Assembly: GCA_965267485.1 (NCBI GenBank)
Contig: OZ254080.1
Span: 1,674,001-1,738,000 of the forward strand
Source: JANQJA01 sp965267485
GTDB lineage: Bacteria > Pseudomonadota > Gammaproteobacteria > Pseudomonadales > Azotimanducaceae
DNA: 64,000 bases
Direction: 5' to 3'
Within the stretch, counting starts at the first letter, position 1; every line of letters begins with the position of its first letter. Positions 17,183-26,611 of this stretch are shown here, piece after piece. Made by a program: the position numbers and the translations under genes. Below the pieces are notes generated by a model, which had not been told where the DNA came from, did no database searches, and saw nothing but the letters and a program-made list of their open reading frames with translations.

Positions 17183-18190
17183 ATGGAATACCGCAAACTG
17201 GGCCGGCATGGTATCGAAGTGCCGGCATTGTGCCTGGGCACGATGACATTCGGGCTTCAGGTCGATGAAAAGACCTCGTTCGAGATCCTGGATCGTGCCT
17301 GGGACCTCGGACTGACCTTCCTCGATACCGCCGATGCGTATCCACTCGGTGGCACCCGCGAGACGATTGGCGAGACCGAGGCGATCATCGGCCGGTGGAT
17401 GGGCAAGCGCGGCAATCGCGACAGGCTCATCATCGCCACCAAGTGCTTTGCGCCAACCCGGGGAGGGCCCAACAATATGGGTCTGTCGCGGCAGCACATC
17501 ATCGAATCCATCGACAAGAGCCTGTCGCGACTCAAGACCGACTATGTCGACATCTACCAGTCGCACGGATTCGATCCGCGGACGCCTATCGAGGAAACCC
17601 TGCGCGCCTTCGACGACCTCGTCAAGGCGGGCAAGGTGCGCTACGTTGGCTGCTCGAATTATCCTGCCTGGCGGCTTGCGCAAGCGCTCCGGGCGGCAGA
17701 CCGGCTCGGCGTTGCGGGCTACGTCTCTGTGCAGCCTCGCTACAACCTCCTCTACCGTGAAATCGAGACTGAACTGCTGCCGCTGATCAACGATGAAGGA
17801 TTGGGCACGCTGGTCTACAACCCGCTGGCGGGCGGCTTTCTGTCAGGGAAGTACAAGCCGGGTCAGGCGCCCGAGGAGGGCACGCGATTCACGCTCGGCA
17901 CGGCGGCAGAACGATATCAGGCCCGTTACTGGCACGACGCGCAGTTCGACGCGGTCGAAACGCTCAAGCAGGTCGTGGAGGCCAAGGGGCTGAACATGGT
18001 CTCGGTGGCGGTTGCCTGGGTGCTGGCGCAACGTGGTATCACTTCAGCCATCATCGGCGCGAGCCATGCGGGGCAACTCGATGCCAATATCGCCGCGCTC
18101 GATGTGACCTTTGACGACGAACTGGCCGCGGCGTGTGATGCGGCCTGGTGGTCGTTGCCGAGGCGTCCGGTTGCCGAAGGCTATCGCTGA
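17183..18190 (+). CDS. Aldo/keto reductase
   Basis: A 335-residue NADPH-dependent oxidoreductase of the (beta/alpha)8 aldo-keto reductase superfamily, close in style to the YajO/Tas-like group. Visible landmarks are GLTFLDTADAYPLGGT (catalytic Asp and Tyr), IIATKCF (Lys), SLSRLKTDYVDIYQSHG (His), YVGCSNYPAW and the cofactor-binding end IIGASHAGQLDANI. The start at 17183 follows AGGAGGG (17169-17175) by 7 bases. First gene of a likely operon with the PLP enzyme (5-base gap), the alcohol dehydrogenase and the hydrolase; substrate unknown. Confidence 0.93.
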   Translation: MEYRKLGRHGIEVPALCLGTMTFGLQVDEKTSFEILDRAWDLGLTFLDTADAYPLGGTRETIGETEAIIGRWMGKRGNRDRLIIATKCFAPTRGGPNNMGLSRQHIIESIDKSLSRLKTDYVDIYQSHGFDPRTPIEETLRAFDDLVKAGKVRYVGCSNYPAWRLAQALRAADRLGVAGYVSVQPRYNLLYREIETELLPLINDEGLGTLVYNPLAGGFLSGKYKPGQAPEEGTRFTLGTAAERYQARYWHDAQFDAVETLKQVVEAKGLNMVSVAVAWVLAQRGITSAIIGASHAGQLDANIAALDVTFDDELAAACDAAWWSLPRRPVAEGYR

Positions 18191-18195
18191 TTCCG

Positions 18196-19287
18196 ATGGC
18201 TGACGTGCGTGAGGTTCTCGCCGCCTGCGACAACATTCTGCCGGGGCGCGGCGGCGAATCGGAAACGATCGTCTCGCAGCTTCAGGCCGTCATTGATGGT
18301 CTGAACGGGGATGAACGTCCTGACACCTACGGCGAGGGTGAATACCTCGCGGCCTTCGAGGCCGAGGTCGCCGACATGTTCGGCAAGGAAGCCGCGGTCT
18401 TCATGCCTTCGGGCACAATGGCCCAGCAGATTGCGCTACGTGTCTGGTGTGACCGCACCGGGCGGCATACCGTCGCGATGCATCCGACCGCGCACCCCGA
18501 GTTCGCCGAGCATCTCGGCTACCAGTACCTTCATGGGCTGAAACGGCTCCAGTTCGGTTCGCCTGAGTTCGCGGCCACGCGCCTGTTGACCGTGGCGGAT
18601 TTCGAGGCGCTGAACGCCTTGCCCGGTGCCGCCCTGCTGGAACTACCCTGTCGGCCTCTCGGCGGACAGTTGAACACCTTCGATGAACTTGTCGGGATGC
18701 GCGACTGGCTGGCACAGCGCGGTGTGCCCTTTCATCTCGACGGTGCCCGCGTCTGGCAGTGCCGGCATTTCTATCACAAATCACTTGCCGAGATCGGCGA
18801 GTTGTTCGACAGCGTTTATGTGTCGTTCTACAAGGACGTTGGCGGCCTTGGTGGCTGTATGCTGATGGGCCCGTCGGCGTTTATCGACGAATGCCGGGTC
18901 TGGCAACGTCGTCATGGCGGCAATCTGGTGGGCCAGACGGCGTACTATGCGTCGGCTCGCGTCCGGCTTGGCCCCGCGCTTGACCAGATGCCGCACTGGG
19001 TCGAGCGAGCACGCGAAGTCGCAGCGGTGCTGGCCGCGCATCCGAGGGTCAGGGTCAATCCGGATCCGCCGCACGTCAACTTCTTTCAGGTCTTCGTTGA
19101 GGGAGACCCCGAGGCGCTCACCGCGCGCCACCATGAACTCGCTCGGGAGACGGGCACGTTTCTGTTTCCACGATTGACTGCGGCCCCGGTCCCCGGGTTT
19201 GCCACCACCGAACTCCATCTCTGGGAGCGTGCGATGGCCTTTGATCTCGACCGCGTGCCCGGCTTCCTTGAGACACTGCTCGATTAG
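18196..19287 (+). CDS. PLP-dependent beta-eliminating lyase / threonine aldolase family
   Basis: A 363-residue fold-type I PLP enzyme. It contains the aldolase-family pattern TYGEGEYLAAFEAEVADMFG, FMPSGTMAQQIAL, HLDGARVW (PLP-ring Asp) and the Schiff-base lysine in YVSFYKDVGGLGG. The last motif matches the low-specificity threonine aldolase lysine region (SFSKGLGAPVG in typical members) with changes around it, so substrate specificity may differ. The frame is open 16 codons further upstream, overlapping the previous gene; the ATG at 18196 is preferred, though its ribosome binding site is weak. Likely co-transcribed with the reductase upstream. Confidence 0.88.
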   Translation: MADVREVLAACDNILPGRGGESETIVSQLQAVIDGLNGDERPDTYGEGEYLAAFEAEVADMFGKEAAVFMPSGTMAQQIALRVWCDRTGRHTVAMHPTAHPEFAEHLGYQYLHGLKRLQFGSPEFAATRLLTVADFEALNALPGAALLELPCRPLGGQLNTFDELVGMRDWLAQRGVPFHLDGARVWQCRHFYHKSLAEIGELFDSVYVSFYKDVGGLGGCMLMGPSAFIDECRVWQRRHGGNLVGQTAYYASARVRLGPALDQMPHWVERAREVAAVLAAHPRVRVNPDPPHVNFFQVFVEGDPEALTARHHELARETGTFLFPRLTAAPVPGFATTELHLWERAMAFDLDRVPGFLETLLD

Positions 19288-19355
19288 TTGTCGCCCGCAG
19301 CCATTGCTGCGACACTCGGGTAGGCCGCAGCGGCGGCAAAACAAGAGGGAGAGAC

Positions 19356-20441
19356 ATGAAAGCAGCCATTTTCGAAGAGGCAAACAAACCGCTCATTATT
19401 GAAGACGTGGATATCATCGATCCGAGGCCCGGTGAAGTCCTGGTGCGCACGACCTGCTCGGGGGTCTGCCATTCGGACCTGCACTTCATCGACGGCCTGT
19501 GGCAGATGCCATCGGCATGCGTGCTCGGACACGAGGCCGCGGGCGTGGTTGAGGCGATCGGCGACGGCGTCACCTATGTGAAGCCGGGCGATCGCGTCAT
19601 CATGAGTTTCCGGCCGTTCTGCGGTAAATGTAACTACTGTCTCAGCGGCAAGCCGAACCTTTGTCCTGATGTCGAGAATGCGGCCGCGTCGCGGTCACGC
19701 CTGACCTGGAAGGGCAAACCCATCATCCAGTTCGCCTCGGTCGGATCGTTTGCCGAGATGATGCTGACCTCCGAGAACGGCGTCGTGAAGATGCCTGACG
19801 AGATGCCTATGGCGGAGGCCGCGCTCATTGGTTGCGGCGTGATGACGGGTGTCGGTGCCGCCCTGTATACCGCGCAGGTACCAGGTGGCGCAGACGTCGC
19901 CGTTATCGGCTGTGGCGGTATCGGCCTGAACATCATTCAGGGCTGTCGAATCGCGGGTGCCGCGAAGATCATTGCGATCGACATCGTGGACTCCAAACTC
20001 GACATGGCTACCGGCTTCGGTGCGACGCATACGATCAACTCCAGCGAGATCGACAACCTTGAGGAGGCGATCGCGGAACTCACGCAGGGCGAAGGCGTTG
20101 AGTACGCCTTTGAAGCGATCGGCGTGCCGGCTGCTGCCACACAGGCCTTCAACATCACACGCCGGGGCGGTACGACGGTTGTCGTGGGCATGCACCCCAT
20201 CGGCTCCGAGATCTCGGTACCCGGGCCGGCGTTCCTTCAGGAGAAAAAGCTCATCGGCTGCATGTACGGTTCCACGCGATTCCGCGAGCACATGCCGAAG
20301 CTCATGGATCTCTTTCTGCAGGACAAGCTCGACCTGACGAGACTCGTCTCACGACGCATGAAGCTCGAGGACGTCAACGAGGCGTTCCGCAGCATGAAGG
20401 CGGGTGAAGTTGCGCGCTCAGTACTCGAGATATCAAGCTAG
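19356..20441 (+). CDS. Zinc-dependent alcohol dehydrogenase
   Basis: A 361-residue medium-chain dehydrogenase. Catalytic zinc ligands lie in CSGVCHSDLH and GHEAAGVVEAIGDGV. The structural zinc site has four cysteines in CGKCNYCLSGKPNLC, and the NAD-binding motif is GCGGIGLN. It resembles class III-like/aryl-alcohol dehydrogenases that oxidise primary alcohols to aldehydes. AGAGGGAGAG immediately precedes the ATG. Followed 9 bases later by an alpha/beta hydrolase gene in the same operon. Confidence 0.93.
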   Translation: MKAAIFEEANKPLIIEDVDIIDPRPGEVLVRTTCSGVCHSDLHFIDGLWQMPSACVLGHEAAGVVEAIGDGVTYVKPGDRVIMSFRPFCGKCNYCLSGKPNLCPDVENAAASRSRLTWKGKPIIQFASVGSFAEMMLTSENGVVKMPDEMPMAEAALIGCGVMTGVGAALYTAQVPGGADVAVIGCGGIGLNIIQGCRIAGAAKIIAIDIVDSKLDMATGFGATHTINSSEIDNLEEAIAELTQGEGVEYAFEAIGVPAAATQAFNITRRGGTTVVVGMHPIGSEISVPGPAFLQEKKLIGCMYGSTRFREHMPKLMDLFLQDKLDLTRLVSRRMKLEDVNEAFRSMKAGEVARSVLEISS

Positions 20442-20450
20442 GAGCCATCC

Positions 20451-21215
20451 ATGACGGGCAAGACGCTTGATCGGGACGGCGTCCGGATCTACTACGAGAC
20501 ACACGGCACCGGGCCGGCCGTGCTGCTGAGCCACGGCTACTCTGCCACATCACAGATGTGGCAGCCGCAGATCGAGGCACTCAGTCGCGATCACCAGCTG
20601 ATCCTCTGGGATTTTCGCGGGCATGGCCAAAGCGATGCGTCGGACGACCTCGCGCAATACAGCGAACGGGCAACGGTTGACGATATTGCAGCGATTCTCG
20701 ATGACGTGGGCGTGGATCGCGCCGTCATCGGGGGCCTTTCGCTCGGCGGTTACATGTCGCTCGCCTTCAACCTCGCGCATCCCGAGCGCGTGAAGGCGCT
20801 GATGCCGATCGACTGTGGCCCGGGGTTCAAGAAGGATGAGGCGAGGAATGGCTGGAACGACTACGCAGAGTCGATGGCGACGTCCATCGAGGAGGGCGGT
20901 AGTGATCCGAGCCAGTCGCCGGAGCGAACCCAGAGTCACCACAACGATGTCATGGGTGTCGTCCGCGCGGGTCGCACAATGCTGAAGCAGTACGATGCCC
21001 GGATCATCGAGTCGTTGCCGGGGATCAGCGTGCCAACACTGATCGTCGTCGGTGAGAACGATACGCCCTTTCTCGCGGGCTCAGACTACATGGCCTCGAA
21101 GATCCCCGGTGCGGAAAAGCACGTGATCCCCGATGCCGGCCATGCGGCGAACATGGATCAGCCGGCGCGCTTCAACGAGATCGTGCTCGACTTTCTGTCG
21201 AGGCACGGCTTCTGA
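20451..21215 (+). CDS. Alpha/beta hydrolase
   Basis: A 254-residue hydrolase of the esterase/3-oxoadipate enol-lactonase type. Motifs are LLSHGYSATSQMW (oxyanion), WDFRGHGQSD, nucleophile elbow GGLSLGGYMS, acid in VVGENDTPF and His in PDAGHAANMDQP. The start ATG follows GGAG by 5 bases, 9 bases after the alcohol dehydrogenase stop, so it ends that operon. It converges with the acyl-CoA synthetase gene with a single base between stops, leaving no room for a terminator. Confidence 0.9.
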   Translation: MTGKTLDRDGVRIYYETHGTGPAVLLSHGYSATSQMWQPQIEALSRDHQLILWDFRGHGQSDASDDLAQYSERATVDDIAAILDDVGVDRAVIGGLSLGGYMSLAFNLAHPERVKALMPIDCGPGFKKDEARNGWNDYAESMATSIEEGGSDPSQSPERTQSHHNDVMGVVRAGRTMLKQYDARIIESLPGISVPTLIVVGENDTPFLAGSDYMASKIPGAEKHVIPDAGHAANMDQPARFNEIVLDFLSRHGF

Positions 21216-21216
21216 G

Positions 21217-22806
21217 CTAGAGGCCGTCTTCGACGAGTCGCTTCGCCTTGCGATAGTTGATCTTGCCGTTTTCATGGCGGAAATCCTCCGCCGTGAAGAC
21301 GACGTGGCGCGGATGTTTGTAGCGGGCGACGAATCCGGACAGGTGCTCGCGTAGCGCATCCACTTCAATCGGCCCATTGTCGCGGGTACGGATCAGCGCA
21401 GAGACGGCCTGGCCGAAACGCTCATCGGGCACGCCGAGCACGGCTGCGTCCACGACTTCTAGCATCTGCTTGATGGCGTCCTCGACTTCTTCGGGATAGA
21501 CCTTCTCGCCACCGGTGTTGATACAGTTGTTGCCACGGCCGAGCAAGGTCATGTTGCCGTCGGCGTCGATGCGACACCAGTCACCCGCCATCGAGTATCT
21601 GACGCCGTCGATCACGGGAAAAGTCGCGGCCGTTTTCTCGGGATCCTTGTAGTAGCCGATCGGGAGTGCGCCGCGCAATGCAAGCAGGCCCGCCTCGTCA
21701 GAGCCCCGTTCGATCTCGGTCAGGTCTTCACGAAGCAGTTTGACGTTGTCGCTGGCCTTGAAGCGGCCCGTCTCGCCGGGATCGGTTTTCCCGCGCACCG
21801 ACGTACCAAGGCCGGAGCCCTCTGAAGAACCGAGGTTGTCCGAGATGCTGGCGGACGGGAAAAACTCGAAGATCGCCTGCTTGAAGTGTTCGCTCCACAT
21901 GGCGCCTGCCGAATTGATGAGTCGCACGGATGAAAGATCATGTTCGCCGGCGTGATCGCGCAGGTACTCGACGAGCGGGAGCGAAAAGGCATCGCCGACG
22001 ATGGCAACGCGCTGTGCACGCGTGCGTTCGATCTCGCGGACGCAGGTTTCGGCGTCGAAGCTCTTCGTTGGCAACAGGATGATGCAGCCGCCACGGAACA
22101 ACACCGAGGCCATTGTCGTGAGTCCGGTTGAATGCATCATCGGGGCAGCCGGGATCGCGTTGGGCTGGATGTCCTGCGCAGCAATGGCCTTGATGTGCGC
22201 TTCGATGGTGTCGCCGTCGTTCATTTTGATCGCCGCGATGCGATTGCGGGCCGGCCACATCACTCCCTTCGGGTAACCGGTCGTTCCGCCGGTGTACATC
22301 AGGTAGAGGTCATCGCCGGAGCGTTCGATGTCGAGGGGCGAGCTGTCGCCTTCCCGGCACAGCGTGTCGAAGTCGACCGCGAAGTCCGCGACCGGGCCGT
22401 CGCCGACTTCGACCCATGCCTTGACCCCCGGCAGCCTCGGCCGCAGTGCGGCAATCTGCGTCCTGAAGTCGGCATCGTAGGCCACGACCTCGGCATCCGC
22501 GTTGTCGATCAGGTAGAACAGTTCGTGGTCGACGTAGCGGTAGTTCACGTTCGCGTGCACGAAGCGGCCCTTGGCGCAGGCGGCCCACAGCTCGACATAG
22601 GCCGGGCTGTTGCGAAGCATGAAGGCGACCTTGCTGTCGGGCTCGAGCCCGAAGCTGGCGAGCGCCCGTGCCAGACGGTTGGTGCGCTCGCCGAACGTGC
22701 GCCATGAATATTCAATGTCACCGAAAATGATCGCGGGCCGGTCCGGGAATGCCTCGGTGATCGCGTCGTAGACGTCACCGAAATTCATGTCAGGAAACTC
22801 GCTCAA
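21217..22806 (-). CDS. Acyl-CoA synthetase (AMP-binding enzyme)
   Basis: A 529-residue ANL-superfamily ligase that activates a carboxylic acid with ATP and CoA. The phosphate-binding loop reads LYLMYTGGTTGYPKGVMW. The adenylation core includes GDWCRIDADGNMTLLGRG, then INTGGEKVYPEEVE, and a C-terminal catalytic lysine in NGKINYRKAKRL. Start: a TTG at 22806 with GGAGGAG (22816-22810) just upstream is preferred over the ATG at 22788, whose spacing is poor. The region resembles medium/long-chain fatty acid or aromatic/steroid acid CoA ligases. An acyl-CoA dehydrogenase gene lies just upstream on the same strand, fitting a beta-oxidation-type pathway. Confidence 0.92.
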   Translation of the reverse strand: MSEFPDMNFGDVYDAITEAFPDRPAIIFGDIEYSWRTFGERTNRLARALASFGLEPDSKVAFMLRNSPAYVELWAACAKGRFVHANVNYRYVDHELFYLIDNADAEVVAYDADFRTQIAALRPRLPGVKAWVEVGDGPVADFAVDFDTLCREGDSSPLDIERSGDDLYLMYTGGTTGYPKGVMWPARNRIAAIKMNDGDTIEAHIKAIAAQDIQPNAIPAAPMMHSTGLTTMASVLFRGGCIILLPTKSFDAETCVREIERTRAQRVAIVGDAFSLPLVEYLRDHAGEHDLSSVRLINSAGAMWSEHFKQAIFEFFPSASISDNLGSSEGSGLGTSVRGKTDPGETGRFKASDNVKLLREDLTEIERGSDEAGLLALRGALPIGYYKDPEKTAATFPVIDGVRYSMAGDWCRIDADGNMTLLGRGNNCINTGGEKVYPEEVEDAIKQMLEVVDAAVLGVPDERFGQAVSALIRTRDNGPIEVDALREHLSGFVARYKHPRHVVFTAEDFRHENGKINYRKAKRLVEDGL

Positions 22807-22985
22807 CGGCTCCTCCTTCTCGTGCACACTTTCCCTGCAGCGCAGGGCTCCCTTGAACCTGATTGGTGCGGATTCTCCGCAAAAACCCGGGCTATGACGC
22901 CCGTCTCGCTGGCATGGCGGTTGCAGGTTCGAATGCGAGAACGAGTGGCGAATAGGGTCATTCGACAACCCGAACCGGAGGACAC

Positions 22986-23126
22986 ATGAACCCCCTCGAA
23001 GACTTCAGCGAAACAGAAATTCCTTCAGCCGATATCACTTCGGTATTCGAATACGACGAGATCAGCGAAGAAGCGGCACCGTCGTATCTCGAAGACGCAG
23101 AGAACATTTACGCGGCCATGTTCTGA
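22986..23126 (+). CDS. Small acidic peptide (46 residues), unrecognised
   Basis: An ATG at 22986 is preceded by GGAGG (22977-22981) at 4 bases and opens a 46-codon frame ending in TGA. The product is strongly acidic (about 13 Asp/Glu and no Lys, Arg or His) with aromatic residues near the C-terminus (SYLEDAENIYAAMF). It sits on the opposite strand between the acyl-CoA synthetase and acyl-CoA dehydrogenase genes. There is no signal peptide or membrane segment. I do not recognise the family; it could be a small regulatory protein, a peptide precursor or a chance ORF. Confidence 0.5.
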   Translation: MNPLEDFSETEIPSADITSVFEYDEISEEAAPSYLEDAENIYAAMF

Positions 23127-23138
23127 TGCATCTGCCGG

Positions 23139-24320
23139 CTAGTCCGGCAATCCGAGGACGCGCTTGGCAATGATGTTGCGCTGGATCTCGCTCGTGCCGC
23201 CGTAGATGGACACCGCCCGCGTGGTCAGCCAGTTTGCGTTCGCCTCGATCTCGTCGGTCGTGAAAGGTTGACCGTCCCACGCGGCGCCGTTGATGCCCAT
23301 GGCGGCCTGACGAACTTCGGCATCCTCTTTCGTGAACTCGGCGCCCTTGACCTTCAGGATGGAGGTGGCCGTGGTGGGCGCGCTGGCCTCGGTCTCGGCG
23401 ATCACACGTTGCTGCGTCAGTTTGTAGGCGCGCTGGTTCATGTCCAGCGTGACGAGGCGGGTTCGGAACGAGCGATCAGCAAGTCTGCCGTTCTCTATGC
23501 CGATGTAGCGACGCGCAATGTCAGTGATCGGCTCCTTGATGTCCTGCACCTGCTGTCCGCTGGTGTTGACGCCCCCGTGAATGGAACGCTCGTATTGCAG
23601 CAGGCGCTTGCCGATGGCCCAGCCTTCGTTGGGCGGGCCGATCATGTCGTCTTTGTCGGCGGTCGCATCGTCGAAGAATGTTTCCGCAAAGGGTGAGGCG
23701 CCGGACAGCAGCCGGATGGGTTTGATGGTGACCCCGGGCTGATCCATGTTGACGAGAATGAGGCTGATACCCTCGTGCTTCGGCTTGTCGAAATCGGTGC
23801 GAACCAGACAGAAGATCCAGTCGCCGTAGATGCCGTCGGAGGTCCACAGCTTCTGGCCGTTGAGCCGGTACACATCGCCCTCGTCGACGCACTTCATTTT
23901 CAGGTTGGCGAGATCGGAACCTGCAGCGGGTTCGCTGTAGCCCATGCACCATCCGCCTTCGCCGCGCGCCATGCGTGGCAGCCACTTGGTCTTCTGGTGT
24001 GCCGTGCCAAACTCAAGGATGGTCGGCCCGATGTAGTTGATGCCGCGCCCCGTCAGTGGTGCGCGGGCACCAATGCGGCGAATCTCCTCACCGAGCACCA
24101 TGTACTCGGCCTTGCTGAGCCCGGCGCCGCCGTATTCGCGCGGCCACGTCGGCACGGTCCAGCCTTTCTCTGCCATCAGTTCGAGCCAGGCCTGCGTATC
24201 GCGATCGAGTTCGATCTTGCTGCTGCCCCATGGCACGAAGCCCGGCTGTCTGACGCCGTCAGGGCAGTTCGCCTCCAGCCATGCGCGTGTCTCTTCGCGA
24301 AAAGTATCCAGCTCTGCCAT
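23139..24320 (-). CDS. Acyl-CoA dehydrogenase
   Basis: A 393-residue flavoprotein of the acyl-CoA dehydrogenase superfamily. Signature stretches are WCMGYSEPAAGSDLANLKMK (FAD/substrate site), QKLWTSDGIYGDWIFCLVRT and a C-terminal helix ending SIYGGTSEIQRNIIAKRVLG. Members like this oxidise acyl-CoA thioesters, often in steroid or aromatic side-chain degradation. It is oriented like the downstream acyl-CoA synthetase gene, although the 46-codon ORF on the other strand lies between them. Confidence 0.94.
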   Translation of the reverse strand: MAELDTFREETRAWLEANCPDGVRQPGFVPWGSSKIELDRDTQAWLELMAEKGWTVPTWPREYGGAGLSKAEYMVLGEEIRRIGARAPLTGRGINYIGPTILEFGTAHQKTKWLPRMARGEGGWCMGYSEPAAGSDLANLKMKCVDEGDVYRLNGQKLWTSDGIYGDWIFCLVRTDFDKPKHEGISLILVNMDQPGVTIKPIRLLSGASPFAETFFDDATADKDDMIGPPNEGWAIGKRLLQYERSIHGGVNTSGQQVQDIKEPITDIARRYIGIENGRLADRSFRTRLVTLDMNQRAYKLTQQRVIAETEASAPTTATSILKVKGAEFTKEDAEVRQAAMGINGAAWDGQPFTTDEIEANANWLTTRAVSIYGGTSEIQRNIIAKRVLGLPD

Positions 24321-24444
24321 GGGTGCCCCGATTCATTGAGTCGCCAGATACTATCTTGATTCCCCGCGCGCTTTAAAGTCGCAGGTAACTCACCTAAGCT
24401 CTTGGCTCCAACGACGACAGGGCTGCTCTGGAGGGAGAGGCGCA

Positions 24445-25902
24445 ATGGACGATCTTGCATTCTCGGACGCGACGACACTCGCCGCGAAGATCAAGGCGAA
24501 AGACATCAGCAGCGTGGAACTGCTGGAGCACTTCATCGGCCGGGTTGAGAAGTACAACCCCGATATCAACGCGATCATCGCCACCCAGTACGACAAGGCG
24601 CGCGATCGAGCGCGCGCGGCCGACGAGGCGCTGTCGAAGGGCGAAGACTGGGGGCCGCTGCATGGCGTTCCGATGACGGTGAAGGAGTCGTACGACATTG
24701 CCGGGCTGCCAACGACCTGGGGCAATCCTGACCTCAGGAACAATATTGCAGAACGTGATGCGGTTGCCTGTGATCGACTGCAGGCAGCCGGCGCCGTCAT
24801 CTTTGGCAAGACCAACGTGCCGCTGTCGCTGGCGGACTTTCAGAGCTACAACGACGTCTACGGCACGACCAACAACCCGTTCGATCTCGAGCGTGGCCCG
24901 GGTGGCTCCTCCGGTGGCTCAGCCGCGGCGCTCGCCGCCGGTCTCACGGGGCTCGAGATGGGCAGTGATATCGGCGGTTCGATTCGCAATCCCGCGCATT
25001 ACTGCGGTGTGTACGGCCACAAGCCGACCTGGGGCATTCTTCCAATGCGGGGTCATGCGCTCCCCGGCGTACTGACGCCGTCAGACATTTCTGTGATCGG
25101 CCCGCTGGCGCGCAGCGCGGAAGACCTGCGCCTTGCCGTCGACCTCGTCGGCGGTGCTGACGACATTCATCTGCCGGGCTGGGACCTGAATCTGCCAAAG
25201 CCCAAAGGCATGTCGCTGGCGAACCTGAAGGTCGCCGTGTGGGCAGATGACGATATTGCGCCGGTCGACGAGCGCATCAAGTCGCGGGTGCTCAAAGTGG
25301 CGAAACTCCTCGAGGATGCCGGTGCCGACGTCGACTATGGTGCACGGCCGCAGTTTGCGGCGGACTACACGCACGAGCAGTACCAGTACCTGCTTCACGC
25401 AGCGATGTCAGCCCGCCAGCCGGATGCAGTGTTCGAGGAGAACCTGAAGCGTCGGAACTCGCTCGGCGCCGATGACAACAGCTCGCTCGCGACGGTCACG
25501 CGGGCCTCGACCCAGTTTTATCGGGAGTGGCACGTTCGCAACGAGAACCGCACGCACCTGCGCTGGGCGTGGCACGAGTTCTTCAAGGAGTTCGACCTGA
25601 TGCTGACGCCGATGTGCTCGACGACCGCGTTCTTCCACGACCAGAACCCGCAGATGGGGGCGCGTACGCTGACCGTGAACAATGAAGAACGTGCCTATTT
25701 CGAGCAGATTTTCTGGGCGGGGCTGACCGGCGTTTCCTACCTGCCATCGACTGTTTTCCCGACGGGTCTGGATGATCAGGGCCTGCCGATCGGCGTGCAG
25801 GTGGTCGCGCGCGAAATGGGCGATCTTGCGACGATTGAGTTCGCTCGACTCGTGACGGAACAGATGGGCGGTTTCACGCCGGCGCCGAACTATCAGGACT
25901 GA
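24445..25902 (+). CDS. Amidase (amidase signature family)
   Basis: A 485-residue amidase with the complete Ser-cisSer-Lys triad: Lys in GVPMTVKESYD, cis-Ser in GGSSGGSAAALAAG and nucleophile Ser in GSDIGGSIRNPAHYCG. Length and motifs fit aryl/aliphatic amidases that hydrolyse amides to acid plus ammonia in the cytoplasm. GGAGGGAG lies just upstream of the ATG. The following cyclophilin gene starts 4 bases after the stop. Confidence 0.93.
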   Translation: MDDLAFSDATTLAAKIKAKDISSVELLEHFIGRVEKYNPDINAIIATQYDKARDRARAADEALSKGEDWGPLHGVPMTVKESYDIAGLPTTWGNPDLRNNIAERDAVACDRLQAAGAVIFGKTNVPLSLADFQSYNDVYGTTNNPFDLERGPGGSSGGSAAALAAGLTGLEMGSDIGGSIRNPAHYCGVYGHKPTWGILPMRGHALPGVLTPSDISVIGPLARSAEDLRLAVDLVGGADDIHLPGWDLNLPKPKGMSLANLKVAVWADDDIAPVDERIKSRVLKVAKLLEDAGADVDYGARPQFAADYTHEQYQYLLHAAMSARQPDAVFEENLKRRNSLGADDNSSLATVTRASTQFYREWHVRNENRTHLRWAWHEFFKEFDLMLTPMCSTTAFFHDQNPQMGARTLTVNNEERAYFEQIFWAGLTGVSYLPSTVFPTGLDDQGLPIGVQVVAREMGDLATIEFARLVTEQMGGFTPAPNYQD

Positions 25903-25906
25903 CCTG

Positions 25907-26611
25907 ATGCGTCGTTTGTTCCTTGCCTTGCTGCTGGCGATCCCGGCTTTGCTGCATGCCGCCGACCTGAAGGCGCCGCCGCGCGTGCTGATGACGACGA
26001 GCATGGGCGAGGTCACGATCGAACTCGACCGGGAGAAGGCGCCGATTGCCGTTGGCAACTTTCTTGGCTATGTGGAACGCGGCGATTACGACGGTACGAT
26101 CTTCCATCGTGTCATTCCGGGATTCATGGTGCAGGGCGGCGGTCACGACCCTGACATGTCGCTGCGAACGGAGGGACAGACGATTCGCAACGAGGCCGAC
26201 AACGGACTCAGGAATGAAACGGGCACTGTCGCCATGGCGCGGATGAGTGGCATCGACAGTGCCTCGCGCCAGTTTTTCATCAACGTCAACGACAACACGC
26301 ATCTCGATCACAAGGAGACGAGTTGCACCCGTGAGGACATTGCAGATGTCGAGGCGGCGCGGGAGCGGGGGCTTTACAAGCCGCTGTCCTGCGCGAATTT
26401 CGGCTATGCGGTGTTTGGCCGTGTTGTCGAGGGAATGGACGTTGTTCACGCCATCGAGATCGTCGAGACGACGTCAAAGGACGGCCATGAGGACGTGCCT
26501 GTCGAGCCGGTCATTATCGAATCGATCGAATTGCTTCCGGATGCGGCGGCAGCATCAGCGGGTCGCGGTGTCGATGCCGGCGAGGATGAGGGCGAGTCCA
26601 CCAGCCCATAG
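25907..26611 (+). CDS. Periplasmic peptidyl-prolyl isomerase, cyclophilin type
   Basis: A 234-residue exported isomerase. Signal peptide MRRLFLALLLAIPALLHAA, then the cyclophilin core with TIFHRVIPGFMVQGGG, NETGTVAMARM, ASRQFFINVNDN and FGYAVFGRVVEGMDVV. It accelerates proline cis-trans isomerisation during folding in the periplasm. The insert between the FFINV strand and the last strand contains two Cys (SCTREDIADVEAARERG). The final ~20 residues are an acidic Ala/Gly-rich tail antisense to the convergent DedA gene (57-base overlap), probably a read-through extension. The gene starts 4 bases after the amidase stop. Confidence 0.9.
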   Translation: MRRLFLALLLAIPALLHAADLKAPPRVLMTTSMGEVTIELDREKAPIAVGNFLGYVERGDYDGTIFHRVIPGFMVQGGGHDPDMSLRTEGQTIRNEADNGLRNETGTVAMARMSGIDSASRQFFINVNDNTHLDHKETSCTREDIADVEAARERGLYKPLSCANFGYAVFGRVVEGMDVVHAIEIVETTSKDGHEDVPVEPVIIESIELLPDAAAASAGRGVDAGEDEGESTSP

